Counted from the stretch's first letter, positions 26,287 to 36,269 are shown. The stretch: 64,000 bases of DNA from Paeniglutamicibacter antarcticus (GCF_900010755.1 NZ_CZJT01000103.1:310001-374000), one strand, 5' to 3'. The notes: generated by a model from the sequence alone, not told the origin. Numbers and translations: made by a program.

Positions 26287-27831
26287 ATGAGGTCTACGGT
26301 TGAGGATGTGAAACGCTCTCCCATGGAACTCGCTGCCATCGCCACCGCTGCGGTGCCCGGTTTGGCGCCCACGGGCGTTGCCTCGCTGCCGGATGACGCC
26401 GATGATTTTGACTCGGTGCTGATAGTTGATGCAGCCAAAAACCGTTGGCGCGTCCGCTCGCCACGCCATGACGAGGCGAGTATCAGGCTCGAGTCCGAGC
26501 TTGCAGCCCTGCGCGCGTTTTCGGCGGGCATCCGTGCTTCGCTTCCCTTCCAGCTGCCTTCGGTGGCCGGTACCGTACGCCAGGGCACGCTGCGCACCTT
26601 TGTCTACAACCACCTGCCGGGCAAGCAATACTCGCTCGAGGACCTGGTGGGGCTCGGCTCACGCTGCGCCCAAGACCTGGGAGTCGTCATGGCGGCGATC
26701 CATTCGATGCCCGAATCCGCGATCGACCGCGCCGATTTGCCGTCGTACACCTCCGAGCAGGTGCGTCAGCGGCGGTTGAACGAACTTGATGCGGCCGCCA
26801 CCACCGGCATGATCCCCTCCCGCCTGCTGCGCCGTTGGGAGCATGCGCTGGAAGATGTGGCACTGTGGCGCTTCAACGCCACGGTCATCCACGGCGACCT
26901 CCACGAGGACCAGCTCCTGGTTGAAGATGCAAAGGTTGTTGCTGTCATCGGCTGGACCGACTTGCAGGTCGGGGACCCGGCCGATGATTTCGCGTGGCTT
27001 GCCGCCGTGCACGAACAGTCCTTCACCGATGCAGCATTCGAAAGCTACGTTGCCGTACGTGGGGACCGCGCGGATCCGCACATCATGCGTCGCGCGGCTT
27101 TGGCCGCGGAGTTCGCATTGGCCCAGTGGCTGGTCAAGGCCATCGCCGGGGCCGACCCGCAGCGCATTGCCGAAGCCAAGACCATGCTCGAAGAGCTGGA
27201 CAACGATATCGCCGAGTACGGCGGCCAGCCGATCAGCGTTGTCGAGCCGCCGCGTGCCACGCGCCAGGTCCCGGAGCCGGCGAAGGTTCCTGCACCGGTT
27301 GCCGTCTCACCCGTGATTTCGGTTCCTCGGCACAGTGCCGTCTCTCCCTTGACGACAGCGTCCCCGCTCAGTGCGGCTTCCCCGGATGAGGCAGCGGATG
27401 ACGCGGCAGCTATTGCGGCTGGCAATGTGCCGGAGACAGTCCCTTCGGAAAACCCCGAACCGGCAACAAGCGCCCTTCGCGTGGTACCTGGCCCCATTCC
27501 GGCAGTGATCCCGGCGCCGAATGCGGCACCGAGTACGGAAGCGAGTGTGGAAGCGCGCCAAGTTCCGGCCCAACCGTTGTCCCCGCCACGCCCGATCCCC
27601 AGCCGGAACGATGAACCTGAAGAGAACGACGCTTCAGGCTCACCCGCTCATGCGGGCAAAGTACAGGCACCGTCCGATGAAGCTCCTGCCGATGCTGGCG
27701 CAGTCGAAGCGCCGGATTCCGCCACTTCGGCCGGCCCAAGTGATCAAAGCGAATCGGCTGATCAGGATGAAGTCACGGACCTTGGAACAGACACCACCGC
27801 GATTCCCATCCAGCCACACAACCCCAAGTAG
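26287..27831 (+). CDS. Phosphotransferase (APH/ChoK kinase-fold) protein with long disordered tail
   Basis: 514 residues from ATG 26287; GTG 26308 or ATG 26323 may be the true start. Residues 1-310 have the aminoglycoside/macrolide kinase fold, with VIHGDLHEDQLLVEDAK carrying the catalytic Asp. The metal-binding Asp expected in IDW is Gly (VIGWTDLQVGDPADDFAWL). The last 190 residues are Pro/Ala/Glu-rich low-complexity sequence of unknown role. The gene is divergent from nudC and convergent with adnB. The substrate is unknown, and an antibiotic-resistance function should not be assumed. Confidence 0.82.
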   Translation: MRSTVEDVKRSPMELAAIATAAVPGLAPTGVASLPDDADDFDSVLIVDAAKNRWRVRSPRHDEASIRLESELAALRAFSAGIRASLPFQLPSVAGTVRQGTLRTFVYNHLPGKQYSLEDLVGLGSRCAQDLGVVMAAIHSMPESAIDRADLPSYTSEQVRQRRLNELDAAATTGMIPSRLLRRWEHALEDVALWRFNATVIHGDLHEDQLLVEDAKVVAVIGWTDLQVGDPADDFAWLAAVHEQSFTDAAFESYVAVRGDRADPHIMRRAALAAEFALAQWLVKAIAGADPQRIAEAKTMLEELDNDIAEYGGQPISVVEPPRATRQVPEPAKVPAPVAVSPVISVPRHSAVSPLTTASPLSAASPDEAADDAAAIAAGNVPETVPSENPEPATSALRVVPGPIPAVIPAPNAAPSTEASVEARQVPAQPLSPPRPIPSRNDEPEENDASGSPAHAGKVQAPSDEAPADAGAVEAPDSATSAGPSDQSESADQDEVTDLGTDTTAIPIQPHNPK

Positions 27832-27951
27832 TCGGTCGGCGCCGACCGTTTGCGCCAGCTGCCTACACCGGCCGTCCCAGGGTTCATGGGATTCCCGGGC
27901 TATTAAGCCCGAGCGCACCAGCACAGCCTGAACACGGCGGCACTGCCGCAC

Positions 27952-27996
27952 GGGGCGGCGGGGGAACGAATTCAGTATCCGTTCCCCCGCCGCCCC
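27952..27996. terminator. Terminator between the phosphotransferase gene and adnB
   Basis: Perfect 17-bp stem GGGGCGGCGGGGGAACG and complement with an 11-base loop, lying between convergent genes. Confidence 0.88.
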
Positions 27997-28026
27997 CTGT
28001 CGTATCCGACCGCTGTCAGGGACCGG

Positions 28027-31000
28027 TCAGTTGTTCAGTGCGCCCATGGACTCGCTGATCAATGCCTCAAGTTCGGCTTCCTCGGCCAAGTCGTGTGGCC
28101 TGATGGTGATTCCGGAACCAACGTAGTAGAACGCGGCGCGCACCTGCTCCACCTCAATGCCCAGCAACCGGGCCCAGCCCAGCCGGTAGACGGCCAGCTG
28201 CAGGGACTTGCTGCGCAAATCATCTCCCCGCGGAACGCGACCGGTTTTCCAGTCAACCAGCAGCCACGAACCATCGGCTTCCTGGAAGACCGCGTCAATG
28301 CGGCCACGCACGCTGACCGGGCCGATCCGCGTTTCGATGGCCGCCTCAACATGGGCCGGCTGGCGGTTGGCCCACTCGGATTTGAGGAACGCTTCCTTCA
28401 TCTCTTCCAGATCCAGGGCGTCGTCAATGTAGGCATCGGCGGCCCCCATGAACTCACCCAGATCCAGCATGCCGGTGGAATCGAAGTACTCCTCCAGCCA
28501 GGCATGGAAGGCTGTGCCTCGGCGGGCTGCGGTGCCCGGTCGGCGCGGCACCGGACGGCGCAGCTCATCGAGCACGCCTTGGGCATCGGTGGCAAGTTCA
28601 ACGAACACCGAGGCACGCACGTGCTTGGGCACCGAAGTGGTCCGCACTTCGGCGGCTTCCTGCGCCAGCCGGGCCACCAAAAGGTTGGTTTCCTTCAGCC
28701 ACGCCTCACCGATGGGCGTCTGCCAGGAAACATCAGTTGATTCATCCGGTTGCCCCTCCAGTTGCCCGTCGGCTGCACCGGCGGTCTCCACGGAAGCAAC
28801 TTCACCGGATTCGTCACTTGATTCAGCCACCGGCAACCCGAGCGGTTCCGGTGTGGCGCCATCCCGCACCGGCAGTGGAAGCCCCGCGGCTTTCAGTACC
28901 GATCGGGCGGAGGCCTCAAGCGCTGCCCGGCGTCCCGGCGGACGCGGGCGCACCACGCCGCCACCGACCACGACGGGTCCCTCCAACGGGTCATACGGCC
29001 AGCGGGCCTCCAACGGTTCCTCACGGAACGGGTTGGCTTCCGGCGCCACCTCATCCTCAACCCAGGTGGTGATCCGTGCGCCGGCTGTCGGCCCCTCGGC
29101 CAGCGGAAGCATGTCTTCAAGGAATCCCGAGGGCGCTGTCATCTTGGTGCGGGTGCCGGTCCACACGGTGGCCGAGCAGATCAGCAGGCTCTTGGCCCGG
29201 GTCAGCGCCACGTAGGCCAGCCGCCGCTCCTCAAGTTCGGCGTGCGCCAGGACCTCGGACTTGAACATGGCTTCGGCCTTGACCACGTCAAAGAGCGACT
29301 CCTGGTCGGTGTCCCATTGCGGCAAATCGTGTTTGTCCCCGCGAAGCGGCCAGGGCAGTGCGGCGTCCCCGCTGGTCCAGCGCGAATCGTTGGCACTGGG
29401 GAAGACCCCGTCGTTCATGCCTGTCACCGCGACGACGTCCCATTCGAGCCCCTTGGAGGCGTGGATGGTCAGCAATTGAACGGCTTCGGGGTTGGATTCG
29501 GCGGGTACTACCGCCAGCCCGCCCTCCTTTTCGGCGGCAGCCTCCAGCCAGGTCAGGAACCCGGCCAGATCCACGCGCAGCGAGGATCGGGCGTAGTCTT
29601 GGGCAATGTCGGCGAAAGCGTCGAGGTGGCGGCGGGCCTCGTGGATGCCGACGCCGGGCTTCGCCGCGACCTCCAGGTCCAGGCCCATGGTGCGTTCGGT
29701 CTCGCGCAGCAGGGTTTCCAGGTCGTCGTCGATGAAGCCGCGCAGGTAGCGCAGCTCGTCGCGCAGCTTGGTCAACCGGGAAAGGGCTTCGGGGCTCAGC
29801 GTCCGTCCGTCCCCGGAGACCCAGTCGCGGTGCGGCAGGTAGTCAAGGGCCTCCACCAGGCTTGCAGCGTCGTTGAGTTCGGCGCGGGCCTCCGCACGGA
29901 TGATTTCCTCGGTTCCCTCCGGCCGTTCAAGGTTTTCGGCCCCGCCGTCCTTGAGTGCGAACTCGCGGCGCCGGGCCAGGAACCGCGACCAGTCGGCGAA
30001 GGCCATCAGGTCCGCCGGGCCGATGCGCCAACGGGCACCGGAAACCAGCCGCAGCAGGTGATCGGAGCGGTTGGGGTCCACCAGCACGTTCAGCGTTGCC
30101 ACCAGGTCGGTGACCTCAGGCATGCTCAACAGCCCGCCCAGGCCCAGGATCTCATAGGGGATCCCGGCGTCTTCAAGCCCGCGGGCGATTGGGGTCAGCT
30201 GCGAGCGGGTGCGGCAGAGCACTGCCATGGTTGGGTGCTTGCCGTGCGCCTGGCTGAAGGCGTGGCGTTCGGCGATGAAGCGTTGGGCCAGTGCAGCCGC
30301 CTCCTGGGCGCCGGTGGCGTAGCGCGCGAGTTCCACGACGCCGGCCCCGGCGAACGCGCTGGGTTTAAGCGACGGCACCGCGATGCCGGAGACGGCGGCG
30401 GAATTCAACCGTGCGGAGACAGCATTTGCCGCACCCAACACGTTGATTGAATTACGCCACGCGGTGCTCAGGTAGGAGACCGCGGCCGGGCGCATGCCGT
30501 TGCCCTCGGCGTCGATGGCGGGGAATTCGACGGGGAAGCGGAAAAGCTGCCCGGCGCTGGCCCCGCGGAACCCGTAGATCGACTGGTTGGGGTCGCCCAC
30601 CGCCGTCAGTGCGTGCCCGCCGCCGAAGATCGAGGAGAACAGCACCATTTGTGCGTGCGAGGTGTCCTGGAATTCATCGAGCAGCACCACCTTGAATTTG
30701 CCGCGCTCCCCGTGGGATGCCTCCGGGATTTCGCGGGCAATGCGTGCGGCCAGCGCCACCAGGTCCCCGTAGTCAAGGGCCCCGCGCGCCGCCTTGGCCT
30801 GCGCGTATTCAACGGCAAGTTCGGCGATGGTGGAGCGGGTGCGCAGCTTGTCCAGCAGCTTCCGTGCTTCCACGGAGGGAGCCGCCGGCTTGTCAACCCG
30901 GTACGGCAGGGCTTCAAGCCGTGCGACCAGTTCGTCGATCCAGTCCTTGGCCGCCACCGGGTCCATCAGGTGCTCCGCGCATTCCCCGGCGAAGGTGACT

Positions 31001-31563
31001 ACCGCGTCGATCAGCGTGTTTTTAGACGAGGCGAGATGCTCGTAGTCGCCCGTGTAGTTTTCCACCACGCCGGCGGCCACCTGCCAGGCCTGCGCGGTGC
31101 CCAGCAGCGCGGTGTCGGATTCCACGCCGATGCGCAGCCCGTGTTCCTTAACGATGGTGTTGGCGTACGAGTGGTAGGTGGAGACCGAAGGATCCAGCAG
31201 CCCCTCGCCTTCCTCGAGCTCCAGCAGGCCGGAGCGGGCAAGTTTTTCCAGCTGCCCGCGAATGCGCTGGGCCAACTCGCCGGCGGCCTTGCGGGTGAAG
31301 GTGACCCCGAGGATTTCCTCCGGGCGCACCATTTTGTTGGCCACCAACCAGATGACCCGATCGGCCATGGTGGCGGTCTTGCCGGACCCTGCGCCGGCGA
31401 TCACCAACAGGGGTTCCAGCGGCGAGGAAATGATTGCCGATTGTTCGGCGGTGGGCTGGTGCTGGCCCAGGATCTCGGAGAGTTCCTCCGGGCTCCAGAT
31501 ACGCTCCGGGGCAACCTCGGCTTGCTGTTCTGCGGTGTTGCTGTAGTTCATGTTCTCGCTCAC
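28027..31563 (-). CDS. adnB: Helicase-nuclease AdnB-like subunit (UvrD motor plus PD-(D/E)XK nuclease)
   Basis: 1178 residues from a GTG that overlaps the adnA stop by four bases (GTGA). The motor is intact: Walker A VIAGAGSGKTATMADRV, Walker B LLDEFQDTSHAQ and motif GDPNQSIYGFRGAS. The C-terminal nuclease carries RRGTAFHAWLEEYF, an Asp in RGRIDAVFQEADG and the DxK of LLVDWKTGRVP, so it should be active. With AdnA it forms the end-resection machine that replaces RecBCD/AddAB in actinobacteria. Residues 830-960 include a Pro/Ala-rich linker. Confidence 0.92.
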   Translation of the reverse strand: MSENMNYSNTAEQQAEVAPERIWSPEELSEILGQHQPTAEQSAIISSPLEPLLVIAGAGSGKTATMADRVIWLVANKMVRPEEILGVTFTRKAAGELAQRIRGQLEKLARSGLLELEEGEGLLDPSVSTYHSYANTIVKEHGLRIGVESDTALLGTAQAWQVAAGVVENYTGDYEHLASSKNTLIDAVVTFAGECAEHLMDPVAAKDWIDELVARLEALPYRVDKPAAPSVEARKLLDKLRTRSTIAELAVEYAQAKAARGALDYGDLVALAARIAREIPEASHGERGKFKVVLLDEFQDTSHAQMVLFSSIFGGGHALTAVGDPNQSIYGFRGASAGQLFRFPVEFPAIDAEGNGMRPAAVSYLSTAWRNSINVLGAANAVSARLNSAAVSGIAVPSLKPSAFAGAGVVELARYATGAQEAAALAQRFIAERHAFSQAHGKHPTMAVLCRTRSQLTPIARGLEDAGIPYEILGLGGLLSMPEVTDLVATLNVLVDPNRSDHLLRLVSGARWRIGPADLMAFADWSRFLARRREFALKDGGAENLERPEGTEEIIRAEARAELNDAASLVEALDYLPHRDWVSGDGRTLSPEALSRLTKLRDELRYLRGFIDDDLETLLRETERTMGLDLEVAAKPGVGIHEARRHLDAFADIAQDYARSSLRVDLAGFLTWLEAAAEKEGGLAVVPAESNPEAVQLLTIHASKGLEWDVVAVTGMNDGVFPSANDSRWTSGDAALPWPLRGDKHDLPQWDTDQESLFDVVKAEAMFKSEVLAHAELEERRLAYVALTRAKSLLICSATVWTGTRTKMTAPSGFLEDMLPLAEGPTAGARITTWVEDEVAPEANPFREEPLEARWPYDPLEGPVVVGGGVVRPRPPGRRAALEASARSVLKAAGLPLPVRDGATPEPLGLPVAESSDESGEVASVETAGAADGQLEGQPDESTDVSWQTPIGEAWLKETNLLVARLAQEAAEVRTTSVPKHVRASVFVELATDAQGVLDELRRPVPRRPGTAARRGTAFHAWLEEYFDSTGMLDLGEFMGAADAYIDDALDLEEMKEAFLKSEWANRQPAHVEAAIETRIGPVSVRGRIDAVFQEADGSWLLVDWKTGRVPRGDDLRSKSLQLAVYRLGWARLLGIEVEQVRAAFYYVGSGITIRPHDLAEEAELEALISESMGALNN

Positions 31564-34500
31564 GGCTCGGTCACCTGTTTTCCTTCACTGCACAGCGGGC
31601 AAATGCTCGGCAGCCTGCAGTTGCTGCCACTGCGCCCGCCGCGGGCCGGGTCATGGCGGGACAGGAAGTCGGCCTCGCCCATGAGCTCCGCCGCCTGCAG
31701 CACCATCGGTGTGGCCCAGTCCTCTTCGCGGATCGGCGGTTGGGCCTGTTCGCGCGGGGACTTGGTGTTGGTGCCCAATTGCACCAGAGAAGCCCCGGCC
31801 GGTTGCGTGCTCAGCTCCTCGCCAGTTTTCCCGGCGAGCGCCCCGTTGATGATGGCCGCCTGGTAGGCGCCGAGCTGCGGGTGGCGTTCGACGTCCTTGC
31901 CGCTGGGCTGGGATTTTCCGGTCTTCAGGTCCACCACCCACGGGTTGCCGGCCGCGTCGGCCTCCACCCGGTCCACCACCCCGCGCAGATGCGCGTCGCG
32001 CTTCTCACCCTGGATGGTTACGTCGAACGGGATTTCACGGCCGATGAGCCTGCGGTTTTCACTGCGCATGAGGATCGAGTACGCGGCGAGCTTCTTCAGC
32101 ATCTCCTCGGCGCGCTCACGGTCACGCGCACCCTCCCAGTTATCCGGCATCTCGAGTTCCGGCCAGCGCGTTTCAAGCACCTGCAGGTACTCCCCGCCGC
32201 TGGCCTCAGGGTGCTCCTCGGCGATCGAGTGCACCAGCGTGCCCAGCGATCGGGCAAAGTCTGTTGCAGCTTCTCCCCCGGCGGCCTGCACAAACCAGTT
32301 CAGCGGGGAGTTCATGACGGATTCGACCTTCGAGGGGGAAACCTTCACGGGTTCTCCCTCGGGGGTGACAGGTCCGTGGCTGGTGGCTTCCTGCAACCCC
32401 CACCAGCTGGCCGGGTGCACTCCGCGGATGGCAAACGGCGCGTTGAGCAGGGTTGCCAGCGAGCGTGCAGCATCTGCATGCAACGCGGCACGCTCCGGAT
32501 CCAGTGCGGTGGCCTCGGCGGCCTGGCGCAACTCGGCCACCAAGGCACCGAGGGTGCGGGGGCGCGGAACGAAGACCGGGCGTCGCGGCTCAAGGGCACC
32601 GTGCGGGTCAACCACGTCTAGGAACGACGAAGGCTGGGAGTCCTCGGAAGACACGGCAATGCAGATGACCTTGGCCCGGGCCCGCGAGAGCGCGTTGGCG
32701 AAGGTTCGCAGCTCATCGGCCCGGGTTTCACGCAGGCGGGCGGCGGTGTTGCGGGTCGGCAGGATCTGCGGGCCGTGTTCGATGACATCGCTCAATGCCC
32801 CTCCCCCGAGCAATTCGCCACGCAACTGGGTGTTGGGCCAGATGCCTTCCTGCATGCCGGGGATCAGCACCAGGTCCCATTCGCGCCCGGCCGCTGCCGC
32901 GGTGGTGAGCACCTGCACGGAGGCTGCGGATCCGCCACGGCTGGCCAGGGTGTCCATGGGGAGTTCCTGGCCCAGCACGTGGTCGACGAATTGCTGCACG
33001 CTGGAGCCCGGGAGCTGGTCCACGAAGCGTTCGGCGCTTTGGAAGATCGCCAGCATCGCGTCCAGGTCGTGGTCGGCGCGGGCACCAAGCACGCCTCCGC
33101 CCAGCGCGGCCTGCGTCCATTTCTCGCTCATGCCGCTGGCTGCCCACAGGGACCAGAGCGCGGTTTCGGCGTTCACGTTGGCCCCGGCCAGCTCGGCGGT
33201 CAGCGCTTGGTACATGCGGGCCAGCCGCCTGGCACCTGCTGCCTCGCGACCCATGGTCTCGAGAAGTTCAAGCTGATCAAGCATGCCGGCGAGCAGGTCG
33301 GCGCTCGAGCGTTGCCCGCCCTCGGCAACTTCCTGGCGGCGCAAGCCTTGGCGCAGCCTGCGCACATCCAACGCCGTTGAATTCGCGTATCGGGACATCA
33401 ACAGTTCCTGCAGCAGCAATGGGTCCGGGATCTTTTCCGGGTCCATGGCCAGCTGCATCAAATCCAGCAGCGGTCGCACCGCGGGTTCTTCACGCAACGG
33501 CGTCTCGGCCGGCGGGGTGTTTACCGCGATGCCCGTTCCGGCCAGGTACTTGGACATCGCGCGGACCTGGCCACCGTTGCGCAGCACCACCGCCATGGAA
33601 TCCAGCGGGCGCCCGTTCATCAGGTGTTCCTCGAGCAGGCGTTGGGCCACCAGGCGTTGTTCGTGGATGGGTGAGTCGACGAGCAGGATTTCCAGCGCTT
33701 CGGCTTCCCTCGATGCTTCGGCACCCTTCAGGACCACCGCTTCGTCTTCGACGGCTTCGCTGGCATCGGCATCGGCATCGACATCGACAGGCACGGTTCC
33801 ATACTCAACGCTGTCCGGATCCAGGCTGCCGTGCTCCACGGTCTCAAGCCTGCGCCCGGCGGCGCCCGCCGATACAGGAATGCGCCGCGCGACCCGTTCC
33901 CAGGCTGTGGCGAGCCCGGTGTTCAACCTGTAGGAGGTGGACAGTTCGAAGGTGTGCGCCGGCGCCTTCTCGCTTCCGTGGAATGCTGCAAAGCTGCCCA
34001 GCAGGTCCGGCCGTGCACCACGGAAGCCCTGGACGACGTTATCGGGCGCGGCAAAGGCAACCAGGTCCCGGCCCCTGCCCAGCATCGCCAGCAAACGTTG
34101 CTGGGCCGGGTTGGCTTCCTGCAGGTCATCGACCATCACCAGCTTCAAACGTTCATGTTCGGCAGCAAGGAATTCGGGGTTGCTTTCAAGCAGGTATGCG
34201 GCCTCCGCGATCAGCCCAGCGGGGTCAAAGGCCTCGGCGCTGCCAAGGTCCAGCAGGTCTCGGTACTCCTGGTAGAACTGGGCGGAGGCCACCCACTCGG
34301 GGCGCTGCAGGGCTTCCCCCAAATCCTGCAATTCACCTGCGTCCAGCCCGTGCTCGGACACCCTGTCGAAGAGTTCACGCAATTCCTTGCGGAAGCCGCG
34401 GGTACCCACCGCTTCGCCCAGCGAGGCGGGCCAATCCGGTGCAGGGGTGAATCCTTGGGCATGGCCCTCAAGCAAATGCCCGATGAGCGTGTCCTGCTCG

Positions 34501-34979
34501 GGGCCCGAGAGCAGCCGCGGCGGGCGCTGCAGATGCGGCAGCAACCCATCGAGCCGGGCCCTGCGGATCAAGTCAAACGCATAGGCGGACCAGGTGCGCA
34601 CCGCGGGTTCGGAGAAGGTCTTGTCGGTGCTCGCTGAGAGCTCATCGCGCAATTGGGCCGCTGCAATACGGGTCGGTGAAAGCACCAACAGGTTGGCGGG
34701 GTCCAGTCCCCGGTCAAGACGCGTGGTGAGCATGCGCAAGAGCGTGGTGGTTTTCCCGGTGCCCGGGGCCCCGAGCACCAACACCGGGCCGTGGCCTGCC
34801 TCCAGGGCAATCAGCTCTTCTTGCGCCGGATCCTGAACGTATCCGACCCCAGCACCAAATACCTGGCCGGCACCCAGCGAGTGTCCCCGGCCGGTGGCGG
34901 ATTCACTGTGGGATGAGAGGCCCGAGGACGGCGAATCCGGGAGCTGGGAATCCCTCATGTGCGATTTCATGTTCTCCAT
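31560..34979 (-). CDS. adnA: Helicase-nuclease AdnA-like subunit
   Basis: 1139 residues. Walker A is intact (VLGAPGTGKTTTLLRML), but Walker B reads VMVDDLQEANPAQQ instead of DExQ and motif III is FAAPDNVVQGFRGA, suggesting a weak motor as known for AdnA. The nuclease domain has LGTLVHSIAEEHP, GVVDRVEAD and VVDLKTGKSQPSG, so its metal site is complete. Three C-terminal cysteines (NCRLPSICPLC) remain of an AddB-like iron-sulfur cluster. The expected first Cys is Ser in SVMNSPLNWF (codon 32307-32309). It starts one base into the alkyltransferase-like stop codon. Confidence 0.9.
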   Translation of the reverse strand: MENMKSHMRDSQLPDSPSSGLSSHSESATGRGHSLGAGQVFGAGVGYVQDPAQEELIALEAGHGPVLVLGAPGTGKTTTLLRMLTTRLDRGLDPANLLVLSPTRIAAAQLRDELSASTDKTFSEPAVRTWSAYAFDLIRRARLDGLLPHLQRPPRLLSGPEQDTLIGHLLEGHAQGFTPAPDWPASLGEAVGTRGFRKELRELFDRVSEHGLDAGELQDLGEALQRPEWVASAQFYQEYRDLLDLGSAEAFDPAGLIAEAAYLLESNPEFLAAEHERLKLVMVDDLQEANPAQQRLLAMLGRGRDLVAFAAPDNVVQGFRGARPDLLGSFAAFHGSEKAPAHTFELSTSYRLNTGLATAWERVARRIPVSAGAAGRRLETVEHGSLDPDSVEYGTVPVDVDADADASEAVEDEAVVLKGAEASREAEALEILLVDSPIHEQRLVAQRLLEEHLMNGRPLDSMAVVLRNGGQVRAMSKYLAGTGIAVNTPPAETPLREEPAVRPLLDLMQLAMDPEKIPDPLLLQELLMSRYANSTALDVRRLRQGLRRQEVAEGGQRSSADLLAGMLDQLELLETMGREAAGARRLARMYQALTAELAGANVNAETALWSLWAASGMSEKWTQAALGGGVLGARADHDLDAMLAIFQSAERFVDQLPGSSVQQFVDHVLGQELPMDTLASRGGSAASVQVLTTAAAAGREWDLVLIPGMQEGIWPNTQLRGELLGGGALSDVIEHGPQILPTRNTAARLRETRADELRTFANALSRARAKVICIAVSSEDSQPSSFLDVVDPHGALEPRRPVFVPRPRTLGALVAELRQAAEATALDPERAALHADAARSLATLLNAPFAIRGVHPASWWGLQEATSHGPVTPEGEPVKVSPSKVESVMNSPLNWFVQAAGGEAATDFARSLGTLVHSIAEEHPEASGGEYLQVLETRWPELEMPDNWEGARDRERAEEMLKKLAAYSILMRSENRRLIGREIPFDVTIQGEKRDAHLRGVVDRVEADAAGNPWVVDLKTGKSQPSGKDVERHPQLGAYQAAIINGALAGKTGEELSTQPAGASLVQLGTNTKSPREQAQPPIREEDWATPMVLQAAELMGEADFLSRHDPARGGRSGSNCRLPSICPLCSEGKQVTEP

Positions 34980-35434
34980 CAGATCAGTGGTGTACGACGG
35001 TTTGGCACCGGCAGCAGTGCTGCAACCTCGTCAATGCGCAGGTGCTCGGATTCGTTGGGCTGCCAGCGGGCAGCCTTCATCAGCACGCCGGCAGTGCGCC
35101 GCGGTGTTGACTCGGCGTCCCAATGGGTTTGGGCAAGCGACTGCAGCTGCGCGGGCAGGGTTCCATTCGAACGCAACACCCGCCACCAGCACACCGCAGC
35201 TCCGGAGTTTGACATGGCCTTGCCCACCTGGCGCGGGCCGCCTGAGCCCAGCAGCTCGGCAATGTCCCCATAGGAAAGCACCCGGCCCGGCGGAATCAGC
35301 GCGGCGACTTCCAGCACTGCCTCGACATACTCAAACCTTGAGCCGACGGCCGACGGAGCCTGAAGTTCCTGCAACTTCCTGCCGTCCTGCCGTTCGGCAT
35401 TCCCGGGCTGCCTGTTTGCAGCGTTTTGCACCAT
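34979..35434 (-). CDS. MGMT family alkyltransferase-like protein (ATL)
   Basis: 151 residues, with the MGMT DNA-binding domain: FEYVEAVLEVAALIPPGRVLSYGDIAELLG and RQVGKAMSNSG. Where alkyltransferases have the catalytic PCHR, this protein reads CWWR (AAVCWWRVLR), so the acceptor Cys is Trp as in Atl proteins. ATLs bind O6-alkylguanine and hand it to nucleotide excision repair. It is the first gene of a three-gene operon with adnA and adnB, joined by TGATG and GTGA overlaps, linking alkylation sensing to helicase-nuclease repair. Confidence 0.92.
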   Translation of the reverse strand: MVQNAANRQPGNAERQDGRKLQELQAPSAVGSRFEYVEAVLEVAALIPPGRVLSYGDIAELLGSGGPRQVGKAMSNSGAAVCWWRVLRSNGTLPAQLQSLAQTHWDAESTPRRTAGVLMKAARWQPNESEHLRIDEVAALLPVPNRRTPLI

Positions 35435-35588
35435 GGAACAAATCTATCGGGCATCACCCCACAAGCTGGCACCGGCGATCCCACGTGCAGTTCCCTGCGG
35501 GTGAACCATGTCGATGATCACCGCACACCGCCCGCAACCATGCGGTGCGTTGGGCCAAACTGTCTGCGATTCCCGGTAGCGTTGGTAC

Positions 35589-36269
35589 ATGACTTCCTGG
35601 CATACACTCCCCCGCGCCGCGTTCGACCTCGAGACTACCGGGCGCGATCCGCTTGATGCGCGCATCGTGACCGCGTCGATCGTCGTTGTCAACGGCCGTT
35701 CCGAAATCCTGCAGACCAAGGAATGGCTGGTGAACCCCGGCGTTTCAATCCCGGAGGAAGCCAGCGAAATCCACGGCATCAGCACCGCAAAGGCCCAAGC
35801 CGAGGGCATGGACGCGGCAACCGCCGTCGCCGAGATCTCCGCCTACCTGGCGGACCTGTTCCAGACGATGCCGGTCATGGCCTTCAACGCTGCCTACGAC
35901 TTCACCGTGATGGACCGCGAGGCCAAGCGCTACGGCCTTGCTCCGTTGGCCCCTTCCCCGGTCATTGACCCGTACATCATGGACAAGCAGGTCGACAAGT
36001 ACCGCCGCGGCAAGCGCAACCTCTCGGTGATGAGCGAGTTCTACGGCGTCCCGCTGCTCAACGCCCACACCTCGGAGGCCGACGCCGCGGCAACCATCGG
36101 CATTGCCGACGCGCTGGCCACCAAGTACCCGCAGTTGCAGATGGACCTGACCGAACTGCACGCGGCGCAGGCCTCTTGGGCATCCGCCCAGGCAGCAAGC
36201 CTGCAGGAGTTCTTCCGCCGCAAGGACCCGGCAGCGGTCGTCAACGGCCAGTGGCCGGTGCGCGACTAA
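35589..36269 (+). CDS. DnaQ-like 3'-5' exonuclease
   Basis: 226 residues from ATG 35589. DEDDh motifs: Exo I AAFDLETTGRDP, Exo II VMAFNAAYDFTVMD and Exo III HTSEADAAATIGIADAL, with catalytic Asp/Glu in each. It is a stand-alone exonuclease, not part of a polymerase. There is no Shine-Dalgarno; a TAGCGT box ends seven bases before the ATG, so it may be leaderless. It is divergent from the ATL-adnAB repair operon and ends in a strong terminator. A repair or RNA-processing role is possible. Confidence 0.9.
   Translation: MTSWHTLPRAAFDLETTGRDPLDARIVTASIVVVNGRSEILQTKEWLVNPGVSIPEEASEIHGISTAKAQAEGMDAATAVAEISAYLADLFQTMPVMAFNAAYDFTVMDREAKRYGLAPLAPSPVIDPYIMDKQVDKYRRGKRNLSVMSEFYGVPLLNAHTSEADAAATIGIADALATKYPQLQMDLTELHAAQASWASAQAASLQEFFRRKDPAAVVNGQWPVRD

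Noticed and set aside
26287..27831. Antibiotic phosphotransferase (resistance gene)
   Set aside because: The fold is right, but a metal-binding Asp is replaced by Gly, and the gene sits in a conserved housekeeping neighbourhood.
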